64,000 bases of DNA from Acinetobacter sp. ANC 3903 (GCF_002135315.1 NZ_NEGA01000022.1:1-64000); one strand, 5' to 3'. Positions 44,598 to 53,814 are shown, counted from the first letter of the stretch. Program-made: numbers and translations. Notes: generated by a model from the sequence alone, not told the origin.

Positions 44598-46775
44598 TTA
44601 AAAATTTACAGTCCATGACAGTTGTGCTGTACGTGGTGCCCCAAGGAACAAATAGTCATCGCCGAAGAAACTACCCGCATCTCGCCAGTATTTCTTATTG
44701 AACAGGTTATCAATATTGAAGCGCAGCATATTGTCATAACCATAAGCTCGGAAGTTATAGCTTGTACCTGCATCAAATACGGTATAAACAGGTACTTTCA
44801 CGGTGCCTGTTTTGTTGGCATATTTACTGCTGCTGTACTGCATGCCGGCCAATAAACGCCATCCCTCTACTTGTGGAACCTGATAAGACAGATGACTGGC
44901 GAAACGGACAGTAGGTACATTTTGAGTTTGATGACCCTGATACTCAGCTGTTTGTATTCCTGTGAGACGTGAACGGGTGAACGCCAAAGTCGAATTCAGA
45001 TCTAGATTGTCACCTACGCGCCCTTGTAGACCCAGTTCCAGGCCAAGGTTATGCTGTTCACCATCCGAGACATAGTCACTCGCAGTATTGGTATATTGGT
45101 TGTCTTGGGTTAAATCAAACACTGCCGCGGTAAAGAGTACCTTCTGCCACTGCTGCTTAATCCCCAATTCATACTGGGTGGAATGTAGAGGGGCTAAAGT
45201 TGCAAAAGCATTGTTGGTATACCATGGAGCCTGTCCCCCATCACTCAAACCTTTGGCATATGACGCATACAGATGGGTGTGTTCCCCCGGCTGATACATT
45301 AAGGCCAGCTGCGGCAGGAAGCGGTTCAAATCGGTATCCCGGATGTTGTTGCCATTGGCATTATAAGCACTTTCATTGACATGCAAGAGTTTGCCACCCA
45401 TTAAAACGGACCACACCTCATTGAACTCAATCTGGTCGAGTAAGTTCAAGGCCGTATGCTGGCTGTCCAATGATTTGTAATGATTGCCTAAAGTCTTATC
45501 ACTTGGTGTGTAGGTAATCGGGTCAGTATAAATATTTCCTGTCGATTCAAGATTATCTGTTACAGGCAGGTTGATGGCATCATGTTGTGCATGCCGTTTA
45601 TAGGTCTGTGACAGTTCCAGGCTAAGCTTATGTTGCCATGCGCCAGTGTTGAATTGGCCATTTAATCCTGCTTTAAACTGATTGGTCAGATAGCTGTCAT
45701 TCGGACTACGGAAATCATAAATATCATAGTTGCCATTTTGGTCAAAGCTGTTGCCTAAACCTGAGTATTGGCAGATGCTGCTATAGCAACCCCACGGGAA
45801 TGCTGAATAATCATCCACCACCACACGGCTTTGCGAAGCAGCCAGATTGGCTGTCCAGTTGTCATTGATCTGGTAAATATATTTTAAGCTGGTATTCAAG
45901 CTTTCATTGGTCACCGGTTGGCTCCAGCTTTGATAGCCAAGCAAACGGTCCCATTCAACACCCGTAGGTACCGTTTTACCATCCAGCAACTGATAGCCGG
46001 GTACGGAACGCTGACGTTGGCGCTGGGATTCGATATCAAATTCCAGTTTTGAACGATTCGAGATTTTCCAGTCTAAAGCCAAAGCACCAAACACGCGCTT
46101 GCCATCGGCATGTTCCACATAAGGATGAATCTCTTCATGTGCCAAATTCACGCGATAGCCAAACTGTTGATCTGCTCCAAGGAAACCGCCCAAGTCCGTT
46201 GCCACGCGGTTGCCGCCATGACTGTCGGCTTCAACAGTAAATGAGTGAATGTCTTGGGGGCGTTTGGTCACATAGTTCACCACACCGCCCGGCGTCGCCA
46301 TGCCACTTTGAAGCGCACTGATGCCCTTTAAAATTTCGACCTGTTCTTTGTTTTCAAGCGCCACATTTTGCTCACCGCGCAGCAATTGACCATTGACTAA
46401 ATAGCTTGATCCCAGATTTAAGGCAAAACCGCGCATGATAAAGTTCGGATAATAGCCAATCGGTGCATAGCCATCCCCGACTGCAGCGTCATTTTTAACT
46501 ACATCCGTCAGGGTTTTGGCGTGCTGATCCGCGATACGCTCGGCTGTGATTGTGCTGAGCGATGCCGGAATTTCAGCCAGGTTTTGCTGGCTAAAACCGT
46601 ATACATTCACCTGAGGTTGAGCATAGGCCGTTTGCGCAGTCACTGTGAGCTTTGCCAGTTGTGGGGTCTCATTCTCATTTGCAGCATGTACCCACACCGG
46701 GCTTAAGCCTAGACATGAAAATGAACCCGCAGTGAGTAATACTTTTTGTAAATGAGAAAATGAATACGTTTTCAC
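44598..46775 (-). CDS. TonB-dependent siderophore receptor
   Basis: This is a 725-residue outer-membrane receptor. The signal peptide ends near WVHA; a TonB-box-like segment LAKLTVTAQTAY follows, then a plug domain (PASLSTITAERIADQHAKTL, INGQLLRG-like and GVVNYVTKRPQ) and a 22-strand barrel ending in LSWTVNF with C-terminal Phe. It would import a ferric siderophore; the substrate is unknown. The start is GTG (46773-46775) with no strong ribosome-binding site. No clear Fur box was seen upstream. Confidence 0.9.
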   Translation of the reverse strand: MKTYSFSHLQKVLLTAGSFSCLGLSPVWVHAANENETPQLAKLTVTAQTAYAQPQVNVYGFSQQNLAEIPASLSTITAERIADQHAKTLTDVVKNDAAVGDGYAPIGYYPNFIMRGFALNLGSSYLVNGQLLRGEQNVALENKEQVEILKGISALQSGMATPGGVVNYVTKRPQDIHSFTVEADSHGGNRVATDLGGFLGADQQFGYRVNLAHEEIHPYVEHADGKRVFGALALDWKISNRSKLEFDIESQRQRQRSVPGYQLLDGKTVPTGVEWDRLLGYQSWSQPVTNESLNTSLKYIYQINDNWTANLAASQSRVVVDDYSAFPWGCYSSICQYSGLGNSFDQNGNYDIYDFRSPNDSYLTNQFKAGLNGQFNTGAWQHKLSLELSQTYKRHAQHDAINLPVTDNLESTGNIYTDPITYTPSDKTLGNHYKSLDSQHTALNLLDQIEFNEVWSVLMGGKLLHVNESAYNANGNNIRDTDLNRFLPQLALMYQPGEHTHLYASYAKGLSDGGQAPWYTNNAFATLAPLHSTQYELGIKQQWQKVLFTAAVFDLTQDNQYTNTASDYVSDGEQHNLGLELGLQGRVGDNLDLNSTLAFTRSRLTGIQTAEYQGHQTQNVPTVRFASHLSYQVPQVEGWRLLAGMQYSSSKYANKTGTVKVPVYTVFDAGTSYNFRAYGYDNMLRFNIDNLFNKKYWRDAGSFFGDDYLFLGAPRTAQLSWTVNF

Positions 46776-46908
46776 AGTAGTTGTCCAACCCCAAAAGATA
46801 ATCTTGCAGCATGCATTTTGCGGGCATGAGTATTCACAATTTTCTCAGATTGAACAAGCATTTCTACCACATATCCGAGATTTTTTATCTTGATTCCGAT
46901 ACGGCTTT

Positions 46909-47093
46909 TTAAACCAGGATTTCTGGGTTGGGTTTATCCTGCCAGTATTCAAATTTAAGCCGCAACTTGGGTGAAAGGTCTGCATCATTTAGCCGGTTGA
47001 ATGCCATACCGGCATATACCTGAGACCTGATTTGAGAACGCTGAATCGCCTCGGGCCAAGTTTGATTTTGACCTTGTTTGTCTTTTGATTGGA
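46909..47093 (-). pseudogene. unidentified ORF remnant
   Basis: An open segment with a TAA stop at 46909-46911 encodes PEAIQRSQIRSQVYAGMAFN and then LSPKLRLKFEYWQDKPNPEI, which looks like real protein, but no start codon and no upstream part are present (an in-frame stop comes first). I do not recognise it. It fills most of the 46776-47167 gap between the TonB receptor and the secreted protein. Confidence 0.35.
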
Positions 47094-47167
47094 TTTAGCA
47101 TTAAATCACAAGGACGGTATTGCTTAGCCTGTGCCTTTTATTCAAAGACAACAGGCTATTAATTTTA

Positions 47168-47725
47168 TTAAAGCCTGCGCTGTAAATCTAAATGATTCAA
47201 CTTACTATACTGCTGCTGCATATCATTAAATGCGTCAGAAAAACCAATTAATGAAACTTCATTCACAACCAGTTTAGCATTATGAGATACATTAAACTCG
47301 GTTTTTACCTCAAAACCACGCTTGAACTGATCTATAATGGCTTGAGCGTCACGGTATAAACCCTCACGCGCCTGCAAAACACTATTATTATCTACTTTAA
47401 GTAGTGTAATAGAATTTTTTGCATGGTTTATGCCAACACTTAAGCTGTAAGAATCGTTCATACGCATTACCGTAATATGGTTTTTACGCATTGTGCAAAT
47501 TTTAGTATTTTCACTACTCTTTACCCAGCATTGAATATCCCAGCTTGCACGTCCCAATAACCGATTTTCAGATTTTTCAAGAGAGTCATTTATATGCTGA
47601 TAATCTACCTGTTGTATTAAATAGCCCAACCGATCATTCTTCATGCTTATAGTTGCAGCTCCTGCCGCATTTGCAATCGTTAAACCTAAAACTGCCCCAA
47701 ACAAAATATAAGTATTATTTAACAT
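47168..47725 (-). CDS. secreted protein of unknown function
   Basis: This is a 185-residue protein with a hydrophobic signal peptide (MLNNTYILFGAVLGLTIANAAGAA). The mature part has two conserved-looking cysteines (DIQCWVKSSENTKICTM), likely a disulfide, and a beta-rich pattern. I do not recognise the family. It is flanked by non-coding DNA on both sides and does not belong to an operon. Confidence 0.65.
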   Translation of the reverse strand: MLNNTYILFGAVLGLTIANAAGAATISMKNDRLGYLIQQVDYQHINDSLEKSENRLLGRASWDIQCWVKSSENTKICTMRKNHITVMRMNDSYSLSVGINHAKNSITLLKVDNNSVLQAREGLYRDAQAIIDQFKRGFEVKTEFNVSHNAKLVVNEVSLIGFSDAFNDMQQQYSKLNHLDLQRRL

Positions 47726-48188
47726 TAGTCTATATAAAAAGCTAAATTCAGCACACTATAGCAAGCTTTTAGCCTTTCACATCTTATACATTAATTTTAT
47801 TTACTAAATTAAAAATCCATGATCCATTATTTTTATAATATACATTGTCTTGTCAATGTATAAGATTTAAAGCTAGCGTTCAGATGAAGATGGTATCTCT
47901 TTAATTTCATAGTTTTTAACTTTTAAACTAAAGATAATACCTTTAAGAGTGTTAATAGACGGTTGTCTCTCAATCAGGTATAAGGTTATTTTGGAATAAA
48001 AAATGCAATATGAATATAGATTTCAGAAGTTAAACCCATCAGCAAGGTTTTTTAACCGCCTTATTTCCATAAAATAAAGCTTTAGAATATGTGATATATA
48101 AAAGATCTCTTTCATAAATCAAAAATTAAGCTATTTGTTGTTGATTATTTGTACTGTAGAATTTTTAACATTCATGCATAATTTTTAG

Positions 48189-48412
48189 ATGAAATACATC
48201 GACTCAAAACAGCTTTCTGAAACACAGCTTAAGCGATTACGAGCATCTCATGGTCAACGTTTTATTTAATGGTTGAGCAATTGCATAAGCATGTTCTAGC
48301 TAAAGGCAGACTACCCAAATTAAGCCTAGAGGATCAGATTCTGCTTTGTCTAGGATACTGGGAACAGTCCAAAAATCAAAGTTTCTGTAATCCTCATATA
48401 TTTAAAAAATGA
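48189..48412 (+). pseudogene. IS5-family transposase N-terminal remnant
   Basis: The frame MKYIDSKQLSETQLKRLRAS reads to a stop, and a second frame beginning at 48269 (MVEQLHKHVLAKGRLPKLSL, then EDQILLCLGYWEQSKNQSF) continues the N-terminal domain of IS5/IS427-type transposases. A frameshift or small deletion separates them and the DDE domain is missing. The remaining 47726-48188 has no gene. A C-terminal piece of the same class is found at 62833. Confidence 0.6.
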
Positions 48413-48446
48413 TAAGAAGAATTGAGATGTGTAGGCTTAAGCTAGG

Positions 48447-49049
48447 CTAAAAATCACTGTTTTCATACAGATGTGCCATACGCTTTTGCTTTGTTTCTAA
48501 ATAAGCTTTATTAAAATGATTTAAGCCTACCGTCAAAGGAACGCGGTTAACCACATTAATTCCTAAATCAGTCAATGCCTTGATTTTAAGTGGATTATTT
48601 GTAATCAACTGAACATCTTTAATTTGTAGGTAATCCAGCATAATGCTACACATGTCATACTGCCGGGCATCTGCAGGTAAATTTAACAACAGATTGGCAT
48701 CAAGCGTATCATGACCTTGATCTTGCAGTGAATATGCACGAATTTTATTGGTCAATCCTATTCCACGCCCTTCCTGACGTAGATACAAGATCACCCCTTG
48801 CCCTGCATCATTAATCATTTTCATGGTCGCATGTAATTGTGAGCCACAATCACATTTTAATGAACCAAAAGCGTCCCCTGTGAGACACTCAGAATGCATT
48901 CTGACTAATACGGGTTTTACAGGAACCGTTTCTAATCCTTGAGCAAGAGCAATATGTTCTTCACCCGTTGTTTGATCTTGAAATGCTAGAATCTCAAAAT
49001 TACCGAAAGCAGTCGGTAATTTAGATTTAGAAACAAATTGTATCGCCAC
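48447..49049 (-). CDS. ribA: GTP cyclohydrolase II
   Basis: This is a 200-residue RibA, the first enzyme of riboflavin synthesis. The zinc cysteines are in [22 protein letters not shown] and the GTP/active-site region is [29 protein letters not shown] choose the GTG at 49047-49049 because GGAT is six bases upstream and the N-terminus ([19 protein letters not shown]) then lines up with E. coli RibA; the longer frame would need TTG. A ribA copy on a plasmid is probably redundant with a chromosomal one and may raise flavin supply for the many flavoenzymes here (inference). Confidence 0.9.
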   Translation of the reverse strand: MAIQFVSKSKLPTAFGNFEILAFQDQTTGEEHIALAQGLETVPVKPVLVRMHSECLTGDAFGSLKCDCGSQLHATMKMINDAGQGVILYLRQEGRGIGLTNKIRAYSLQDQGHDTLDANLLLNLPADARQYDMCSIMLDYLQIKDVQLITNNPLKIKALTDLGINVVNRVPLTVGLNHFNKAYLETKQKRMAHLYENSDF

Positions 49050-49308
49050 TGATTCATCCAATTAAATTTTAAGAGTCAGTAAAAACACTGTTCATCAAAA
49101 AATAAAAGATCTGTCATATCAATTAAATTAAGATTGATTCAGTATTTTTGTATCTTCGAAATATTACATTTCGGATCTGATCATAGTGATTTCAAAGTGA
49201 ATTTTATGTGAAACCCGAGAACATCTTGTTCACATTTTTAAACTGCTCTAGACGACAAAGCAAAAACCAAGAATTGAATACTTTCATCCTTTAAAATGAG
49301 GCGGGACT

Positions 49309-49705
49309 TCACTTTTTTGCATATTGGTAAATAGTGTCCAGATCTTTCTGTATAGAACCTGAAACTATACCCGGCAGGACTTGATTCACCTTAACGAATA
49401 TTTTTTCAGGATAGCCGACCTGATAAGACGGGAGATCATTTTACATGAACTGATAAAGTTCTTTTGCTACAAACTCTGGTTTGTCTATTTTCACTCCTAG
49501 CTTAAGATTCATCTCAATCACATCAGGATGATTCATCCCCGTCTCGGTGGCACGTGGCGAGAAATATCTGAATAATGGGGGGTCTTGCTGTATTTCTGTG
49601 GAATGCACCACGTAAAGCAAACTTACTGGCACAATAGCTGACATAGCCCGGATAACCAATGCTGCCGAAGGTTGAACACATATTAATGATCTGTTCAAAA
49701 TTTCA
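49309..49705 (-). pseudogene. degenerate short-chain dehydrogenase (SDR)
   Basis: Near 49700 the frame reads INMCSTFGSIGYPGYVSYCA and then SKFALRG, which is the SDR active site (Ser, Tyr, Lys), then a frameshift. After it comes YFSPRATETGMNHPDVIEMN with the rest, a TAA at 49441-49443, and the same frame continues GYPEKIFVKVNQVLPGIVSG to TGA at 49309. The N-terminal Rossmann half is missing. A frameshift, an internal stop and 5' truncation mean it is dead. Confidence 0.65.
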
Positions 49706-49773
49706 ACCTATCATATCCACATCTATACTTTAGTGATGAAGCTCAAGTCTCGCCATTTCGCTTAAACCCAGCA

Positions 49774-49794
49774 GGTGTAGCAATTTGCTACACC
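49774..49794. repeat. parS-like palindrome 1
   Basis: GGTGTAGCAATTTGCTACACC is a perfect 21-bp palindrome, 10 bases past the parB stop. Its 17-bp core TGTAGCAA-N-TTGCTACA recurs at 51546, 53587 and 53658. Confidence 0.7.
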
Positions 49795-49803
49795 TTTTTT
49801 CTA

Positions 49804-50703
49804 TTACTGACTCAGCATTTTTTTCAACAGGTTTTCCAGCTCCTGTAAGTTTTGATCATCAAATTCACTTATTTTTAATGATACTTTTAAAGTATTGTGA
49901 TCAAACTTGATATTGCCTGCGACTTTTCCATCATATTCAATTTTATGCACGATCGATGTTTTAATCGGTTGTTTGGTTTCTTTCGACTTTAGAATTTTTT
50001 CTGCCAATACTGCCAGTTTTGTTTGCTCTACTTCTTTTTTCAGTAATTTCGCCCAGGCTTCTAAAAGTGCTTTTTTAGCATTGCTGTAATTTTCTTCGTA
50101 ATCCGAGAGAAATTTTTTGACAGCCGTGGCGGCAGTCCGCGCCAATAATGCCGGCTGTTGCTCTAAATCTGCAATCAGTTCTTTCGGTAATTTTTCGAAA
50201 GATAAATATTTATACATATCCTCACGGTTCATGCCTAAGGACTTTGCCAGTTTTTGCTTATTCTTTTTTAATTTCTCATCCAGAGAACTCAGACCTACAT
50301 AAATTTCATAATCAGTTAGGTCTTCGCGTTTTAAGTTTTCAGCTAAAGTTAATAGTGCAACCTCTTCATCAGATGCATCGATGACAATCACTTCAATGGT
50401 GTTTTTATTGAGAATTTGATGCGCTTTCAAGCGTCGTTCACCAGCGATTAACTCATATTTGTCCTGGATCCGTCGGACTGCAATCGGTTGTAGTAAGCCA
50501 ATTTCTTCAATCGAAGCAGCCAAATCTTCAATATCTTGTTGATTAAATATTTTTCGTGGCTGATTTGGACTAGGCTGAATATCTGTAATTTGTACATTAC
50601 GACGCAGTTCTTTCACATCATTGACATGCTCTTGCTGAGCTTGTTGATGCTTTTGAGTATTTTGCTGAAGACGTTGTGCCAGCAATTCTTTTGTACTTAC
50701 CAT
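49804..50703 (-). CDS. parB: ParB partition protein
   Basis: This is a 299-residue ParB. It has the N-terminal CTP-binding region (IQPSPNQPRKIF, GERRLKAHQIL), followed by AENLKREDLTDYE and a helix-turn-helix (KLAKSLGMNREDMYKYLSF) and a helical C-terminal dimer domain. It loads onto parS and works with ParA to segregate the plasmid. It lies 18 bases after parA. The 17-bp palindromes around it are its likely sites. Confidence 0.93.
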   Translation of the reverse strand: MVSTKELLAQRLQQNTQKHQQAQQEHVNDVKELRRNVQITDIQPSPNQPRKIFNQQDIEDLAASIEEIGLLQPIAVRRIQDKYELIAGERRLKAHQILNKNTIEVIVIDASDEEVALLTLAENLKREDLTDYEIYVGLSSLDEKLKKNKQKLAKSLGMNREDMYKYLSFEKLPKELIADLEQQPALLARTAATAVKKFLSDYEENYSNAKKALLEAWAKLLKKEVEQTKLAVLAEKILKSKETKQPIKTSIVHKIEYDGKVAGNIKFDHNTLKVSLKISEFDDQNLQELENLLKKMLSQ

Positions 50704-50721
50704 AATATTCTCAGAAGACTT

Positions 50722-51507
50722 TTATTCAACACGATGGATAATTTCTTTCGCTAAATCTTGAAAAGCTTTACGAACTTTAGAATTTTTATCTACACTGAAT
50801 AAGGGCTGTTGTAAAATTGCTGCCTGATTCACTTTAGTACTCATTGGAATGGTCGTTTTTAACAATTCACCGACCTGGCTTAAAGCTTCATCTCTAATCA
50901 ATTTACACACGTTTTGACGTTCATCATGTTTAATCAACAAAGCGCCTAAAAGTTTTAACTCAGGATTAACCCGTCTTATTTTACTTAAATGGTTAATCAA
51001 GTCAGTTACACCATACAAACCATATTGAGAACCTGATTCAATCGGTACCATAACATGTGTAGATGCTGCCAATGCATTACTGGTGAGCAGTTTTAGGCTT
51101 GGAGGACAGTCAATCAAAATGAAGTCATATAATCCTTTTAATAACTCCAACTTATTAGATAATTCTTCAGATGGTCTTGGGGCATCATCTTTGAGTTGAT
51201 CTTCAGTTTTACCTAAAGTCAGTGATCCATAAATTAAAGAAACGTTTTTGAAATTGGTTTCTTCTTCTAAAGCATCAGATAATAGGCTTAAATCACCCAC
51301 CAATAATTCAGCAGATGTAGTTTCCACTTCACTTGGATGTCTTGATCCGATATGTAAACTTGCATTGGCCTGAGGATCTAAATCAATCACCAATACTTTA
51401 TTACCCAAGTCGGCTAGCTCTGATGCCAGATGAACAACAGTGGTTGTCTTTCCGCAACCACCTTTATGATTTGCCACCGCGATTATTTTAGTTGACTTAA
51501 TTGTCAT
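50722..51507 (-). CDS. parA: ParA partition ATPase
   Basis: This is a 261-residue Walker-type ATPase: deviant Walker A NHKGGCGKTTTVVHLA near the N-terminus, then VIDLDPQANASLHIG and LIDCPPSLKLLTSNALAAST. It has no long N-terminal DNA-binding domain, so it is a short (type Ib-like or chromosomal-like) ParA. I choose the ATG at 51505-51507 with GAGG upstream. A parS-like palindrome lies 39 bases before the start and could give ParB-mediated autoregulation. Confidence 0.93.
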   Translation of the reverse strand: MTIKSTKIIAVANHKGGCGKTTTVVHLASELADLGNKVLVIDLDPQANASLHIGSRHPSEVETTSAELLVGDLSLLSDALEEETNFKNVSLIYGSLTLGKTEDQLKDDAPRPSEELSNKLELLKGLYDFILIDCPPSLKLLTSNALAASTHVMVPIESGSQYGLYGVTDLINHLSKIRRVNPELKLLGALLIKHDERQNVCKLIRDEALSQVGELLKTTIPMSTKVNQAAILQQPLFSVDKNSKVRKAFQDLAKEIIHRVE

Positions 51508-51545
51508 AATAGACCTCACTTGAGTTCATGTAATATAAAGAACTT

Positions 51546-51562
51546 TGTAGCAAGTTGCTACA
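51546..51562. repeat. parS-like palindrome 2
   Basis: TGTAGCAAGTTGCTACA is a perfect palindrome in the parA promoter region. Confidence 0.7.
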
Positions 51563-51643
51563 CCTTATTTACTTTAGCTTGAAGTTATAATCGGAAGTTT
51601 GATAAAAAACAAACATATTCTTTTTTTTATAAAATATAGCTAG

Positions 51644-51690
51644 CTAATTATAATTAGTATTAATTAATATAATTAGTTAATTATAATTAG
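51644..51690. other. AT-rich palindromic element (possible unwinding region)
   Basis: CTAATTATAATTAG at 51644-51657 is a perfect palindrome and nearly recurs at 51677-51690 (TTAATTATAATTAG), linked by more A/T. This block between parA and the iterons is the most AT-rich part of the origin and could melt first. Confidence 0.45.
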
Positions 51691-51734
51691 AACACTTTTT
51701 TATTTTTTAAAATCAATATCTTATGAATTTAAAA

Positions 51735-51880
51735 GTGGAAGGTTTGTCACCGAAAAGTGGAAGACTTGTCACTGAAAGGTGGAAGACTCGTCATTGAAAG
51801 GTGGAAGGTCTGTCACTGAAAGGTGGAAGGTCTGTCACTGAAAGGTGGAAGGTCTGTCACTATGGTGGAAGACTTGTCAC
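51735..51880 (+). repeat. tandem iterons of the replication origin (7 copies)
   Basis: A 16-bp unit GTGGAAGRYYTGTCAC starts at 51735, 51757, 51779, 51801, 51823, 51845 and 51865; the period is 22 bp, one or two helical turns, and 20 bp for the last step. These are Rep-binding iterons of a theta-replicating plasmid. Further copies lie at 51971, 52072 and 52188, and one in reverse orientation at 52271. Confidence 0.92.
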
Positions 51881-51939
51881 TGGTTTTTAAAAAAAATTAA
51901 ATATAAGTGATAAAATTATTTGAATTCAATATTTTAATC

Positions 51940-52011
51940 TGTTGATAAGTTGAAATATTTGACTTTAAAGGTGGAAAGCTTGTCATTTTGATATTTTTAT
52001 TCTGTGGATAA
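51940..52011. other. DnaA boxes
   Basis: TGTTGATAA (51940-51948; one mismatch) and TGTGGATAA (52003-52011; exact complement of TTATCCACA) lie between the iteron array and rep, as expected for an origin that recruits host DnaA. Confidence 0.75.
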
Positions 52012-52203
52012 GCTGTTTGTTGCTAATTTCATCAAGGATACTGTGCATTTTCACTTCTGAGTCGGCTAAAAGTGGAAGCTTTGTCACTGTTAAGGTGTAT
52101 TTTTTATTATACTTTCCACTTTATTGGGGTGCTTAGTGCATTTTTTCCCTTTTTATATGACTGAAAAATGTCTGAGAAATATTAAAAGTGGAAGCTTTGT
52201 CAC
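51971..52203 (+). repeat. dispersed iterons
   Basis: Single iterons GTGGAAAGCTTGTCAT (51971-51986) and GTGGAAGCTTTGTCAC (52072-52087 and 52188-52203, identical) lie between the DnaA boxes and rep. Confidence 0.8.
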
Positions 52204-52410
52204 TAAATGGTGCATTTTTAATTTTATTTTCCACTCAATGTTTAAAAAGTGTTTTAAATGACAAAACACAGTGACAAGGTTTCCACCATTAGCTTTGGGT
52301 TTGATGGCTTCTTGACCAAGGAGGGGTTTTGCCTGAGTTAAAATGGTGGATAATTTGCATGAGATTCCACTTTTGTGTATAACATGTAGAAAAGCACTTT
52401 TATTTTCCAC
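52114..52410 (-). promoter_or_regulatory. inverted iteron and half-iterons in the rep promoter
   Basis: A full iteron in reverse orientation lies at 52271-52286 (GTGACAAGGTTTCCAC). Half-sites TTCCAC are at 52114, 52229, 52365 and 52405; the last, in TATTTTCCACTT, ends only two bases before the rep ATG. Reverse repeats overlapping a rep promoter usually let Rep dimers repress their own gene. Confidence 0.6.
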
Positions 52411-52412
52411 TT

Positions 52413-53582
52413 ATGAATAAGCTAAATGAAAAAGAAGAAATAGAATATTTACCGTACTGTATTGGGAATATTCGAAATAATGGCGTGGTCAGCACCAGCA
52501 ACCGCCTGATTCGACCGATTGAACTATCATCCAATGAGTACAAAGCGCTGCTTTATGCGATGGCGGTTGCGAATTACGGTGAAAAAAATAATCAAGATCG
52601 TGAAATTACCGAGCAAACCTATATTTATTTGCATAAAGATGATTTAGGTGAATTGTTGGGTTTGGATAAAAAGAATTCCATTAATGTCGCGATTGACCGG
52701 ATCTATAAAGAACTGTCATCTCGGGTGGCTCATTTTGTGATTGAAGAACCTGTAGATGAAACCAAGCGCAAAATAAAAAAAGTTCATTCTGTGGTACCGA
52801 TTATTCGAGAACTGCGTTGGGAAGATGATGCTAAAAATGCCTTGCAAATCCGTTTTACCAGTGAAGTGTTACCTTATTTTACCCGTCTTGCAAGTGGCAA
52901 TTTTACCACTTACCAATTGAAAGATTTATTTGCTTTAGACTCCGTGACCAGTATGAGTCTATATTCCTATTTTATTAAAAATGAGTTCAAGTACGCCAAT
53001 CAAGAGTCTTATGAGGTTGAACTGTCACTGGAAAATATAAAAGCATTAACCGACATTGGTGAGAAGAAATATGATCGTTGGGTCGATTTCAGACGTTATG
53101 TGCTCGATAAAATTGTTGAAGAAATTAATGAAAGAACCAGTCTGAAGCTAGAATATGACACCATCAAAAAAGGCCGTCCTGTTGTGGGGGTCCGGTTTAG
53201 AATTGTGAGTGGACATACTGAAACTGTTATCCTGCAAGCTAATGAAAAGACTCAAATCTACCTGGATGTAGATTTTGATGATAATGCCATCGTGAAAGAG
53301 CTGGGGGCGAAGTTTGATATGACAGTACGCTCCTGGTATATCTATGCCAATGATCCGAATTATAAACAGTTCAGCAAGTGGTTTAAGACTGAAGGCTGCT
53401 TAACCGATTCTCAGGCGAACGTGATTGTGAACGATATTATGTTTCAAATGGATTTTGCTGTGGCGGGTGCATCCATGAATGATTTCAAGAGAGAGATGAA
53501 ATATAAGCTCAAAAATGATCCTAACTTTGTTCAACAAAATCACGCGCGTTTGAATGAGATTTTTGGTAAAGAAATTATTTAA
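52413..53582 (+). CDS. Rep_3 family plasmid replication initiator with C-terminal DUF5710-like domain
   Basis: This is a 389-residue initiator. Residues ~30-270 form the two winged-helix domains of the Rep_3/RepB family (NRLIRPIELSSNEYKALLYAM, SVTSMSLYSYFIKNEF and VGVRFRIVSG). It binds the upstream iterons to start theta replication. Residues ~280-324 (QIYLDVDFDDNAIVKELGAK then WYIYANDPNYKQFSKWF) look like a DUF5710-type small domain, with the pattern LxVPFxxKDxAKxLGAxxDxxxxxWYI; usual Rep_3 proteins end before this. The start is ATG 52413, directly after the half-iteron. Rep_3 identity is sure, the extra domain less so. Confidence 0.93.
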   Translation: MNKLNEKEEIEYLPYCIGNIRNNGVVSTSNRLIRPIELSSNEYKALLYAMAVANYGEKNNQDREITEQTYIYLHKDDLGELLGLDKKNSINVAIDRIYKELSSRVAHFVIEEPVDETKRKIKKVHSVVPIIRELRWEDDAKNALQIRFTSEVLPYFTRLASGNFTTYQLKDLFALDSVTSMSLYSYFIKNEFKYANQESYEVELSLENIKALTDIGEKKYDRWVDFRRYVLDKIVEEINERTSLKLEYDTIKKGRPVVGVRFRIVSGHTETVILQANEKTQIYLDVDFDDNAIVKELGAKFDMTVRSWYIYANDPNYKQFSKWFKTEGCLTDSQANVIVNDIMFQMDFAVAGASMNDFKREMKYKLKNDPNFVQQNHARLNEIFGKEII

Positions 53583-53586
53583 AAAG

Positions 53587-53603
53587 TGTAGCAACTTACT
53601 ACA
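53587..53603. repeat. parS-like palindrome 3
   Basis: TGTAGCAACTTACTACA has one mismatch from perfect symmetry, 4 bases after the rep stop. Confidence 0.6.
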
Positions 53604-53657
53604 GGTTTTGTGGCGACACTTTAAATCATATTTTGGGATCATCTATTATTTTCAGCG

Positions 53658-53674
53658 TGTAGCAACTTGCTACA
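53658..53674. repeat. parS-like palindrome 4
   Basis: TGTAGCAACTTGCTACA is a perfect palindrome, 55 bases beyond copy 3. Confidence 0.7.
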
Positions 53675-53814
53675 AGTTTTAGCATGTGCCCCCATTTCAA
53701 TTCAATATTTGAAAAAGTAAATCAAAGCGACAAAAGAGGTCATATAGGGTGAGAAGCTTTTGATAATCAAGCTAAACTCTATCTATTGTTAAAAATTAAA
53801 CTGATGGATTCTGC

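Noticed and set aside
46776..46860. Possible Fur box before the TonB receptor
   Set aside because: Only short AT-rich matches such as GATAAT were seen; no 19-bp inverted GATAATGAT pattern is present.
49774..49800. Palindrome followed by Ts as a terminator for parAB
   Set aside because: The T run is on the wrong side for the minus-strand parAB transcript, and the palindrome recurs three more times near rep and parA.
51735..51880. Short tandem repeats that could suggest a CRISPR array
   Set aside because: Units are 16 bp with 4-6 bp between them and no spacer diversity; position next to rep and parA shows they are iterons.
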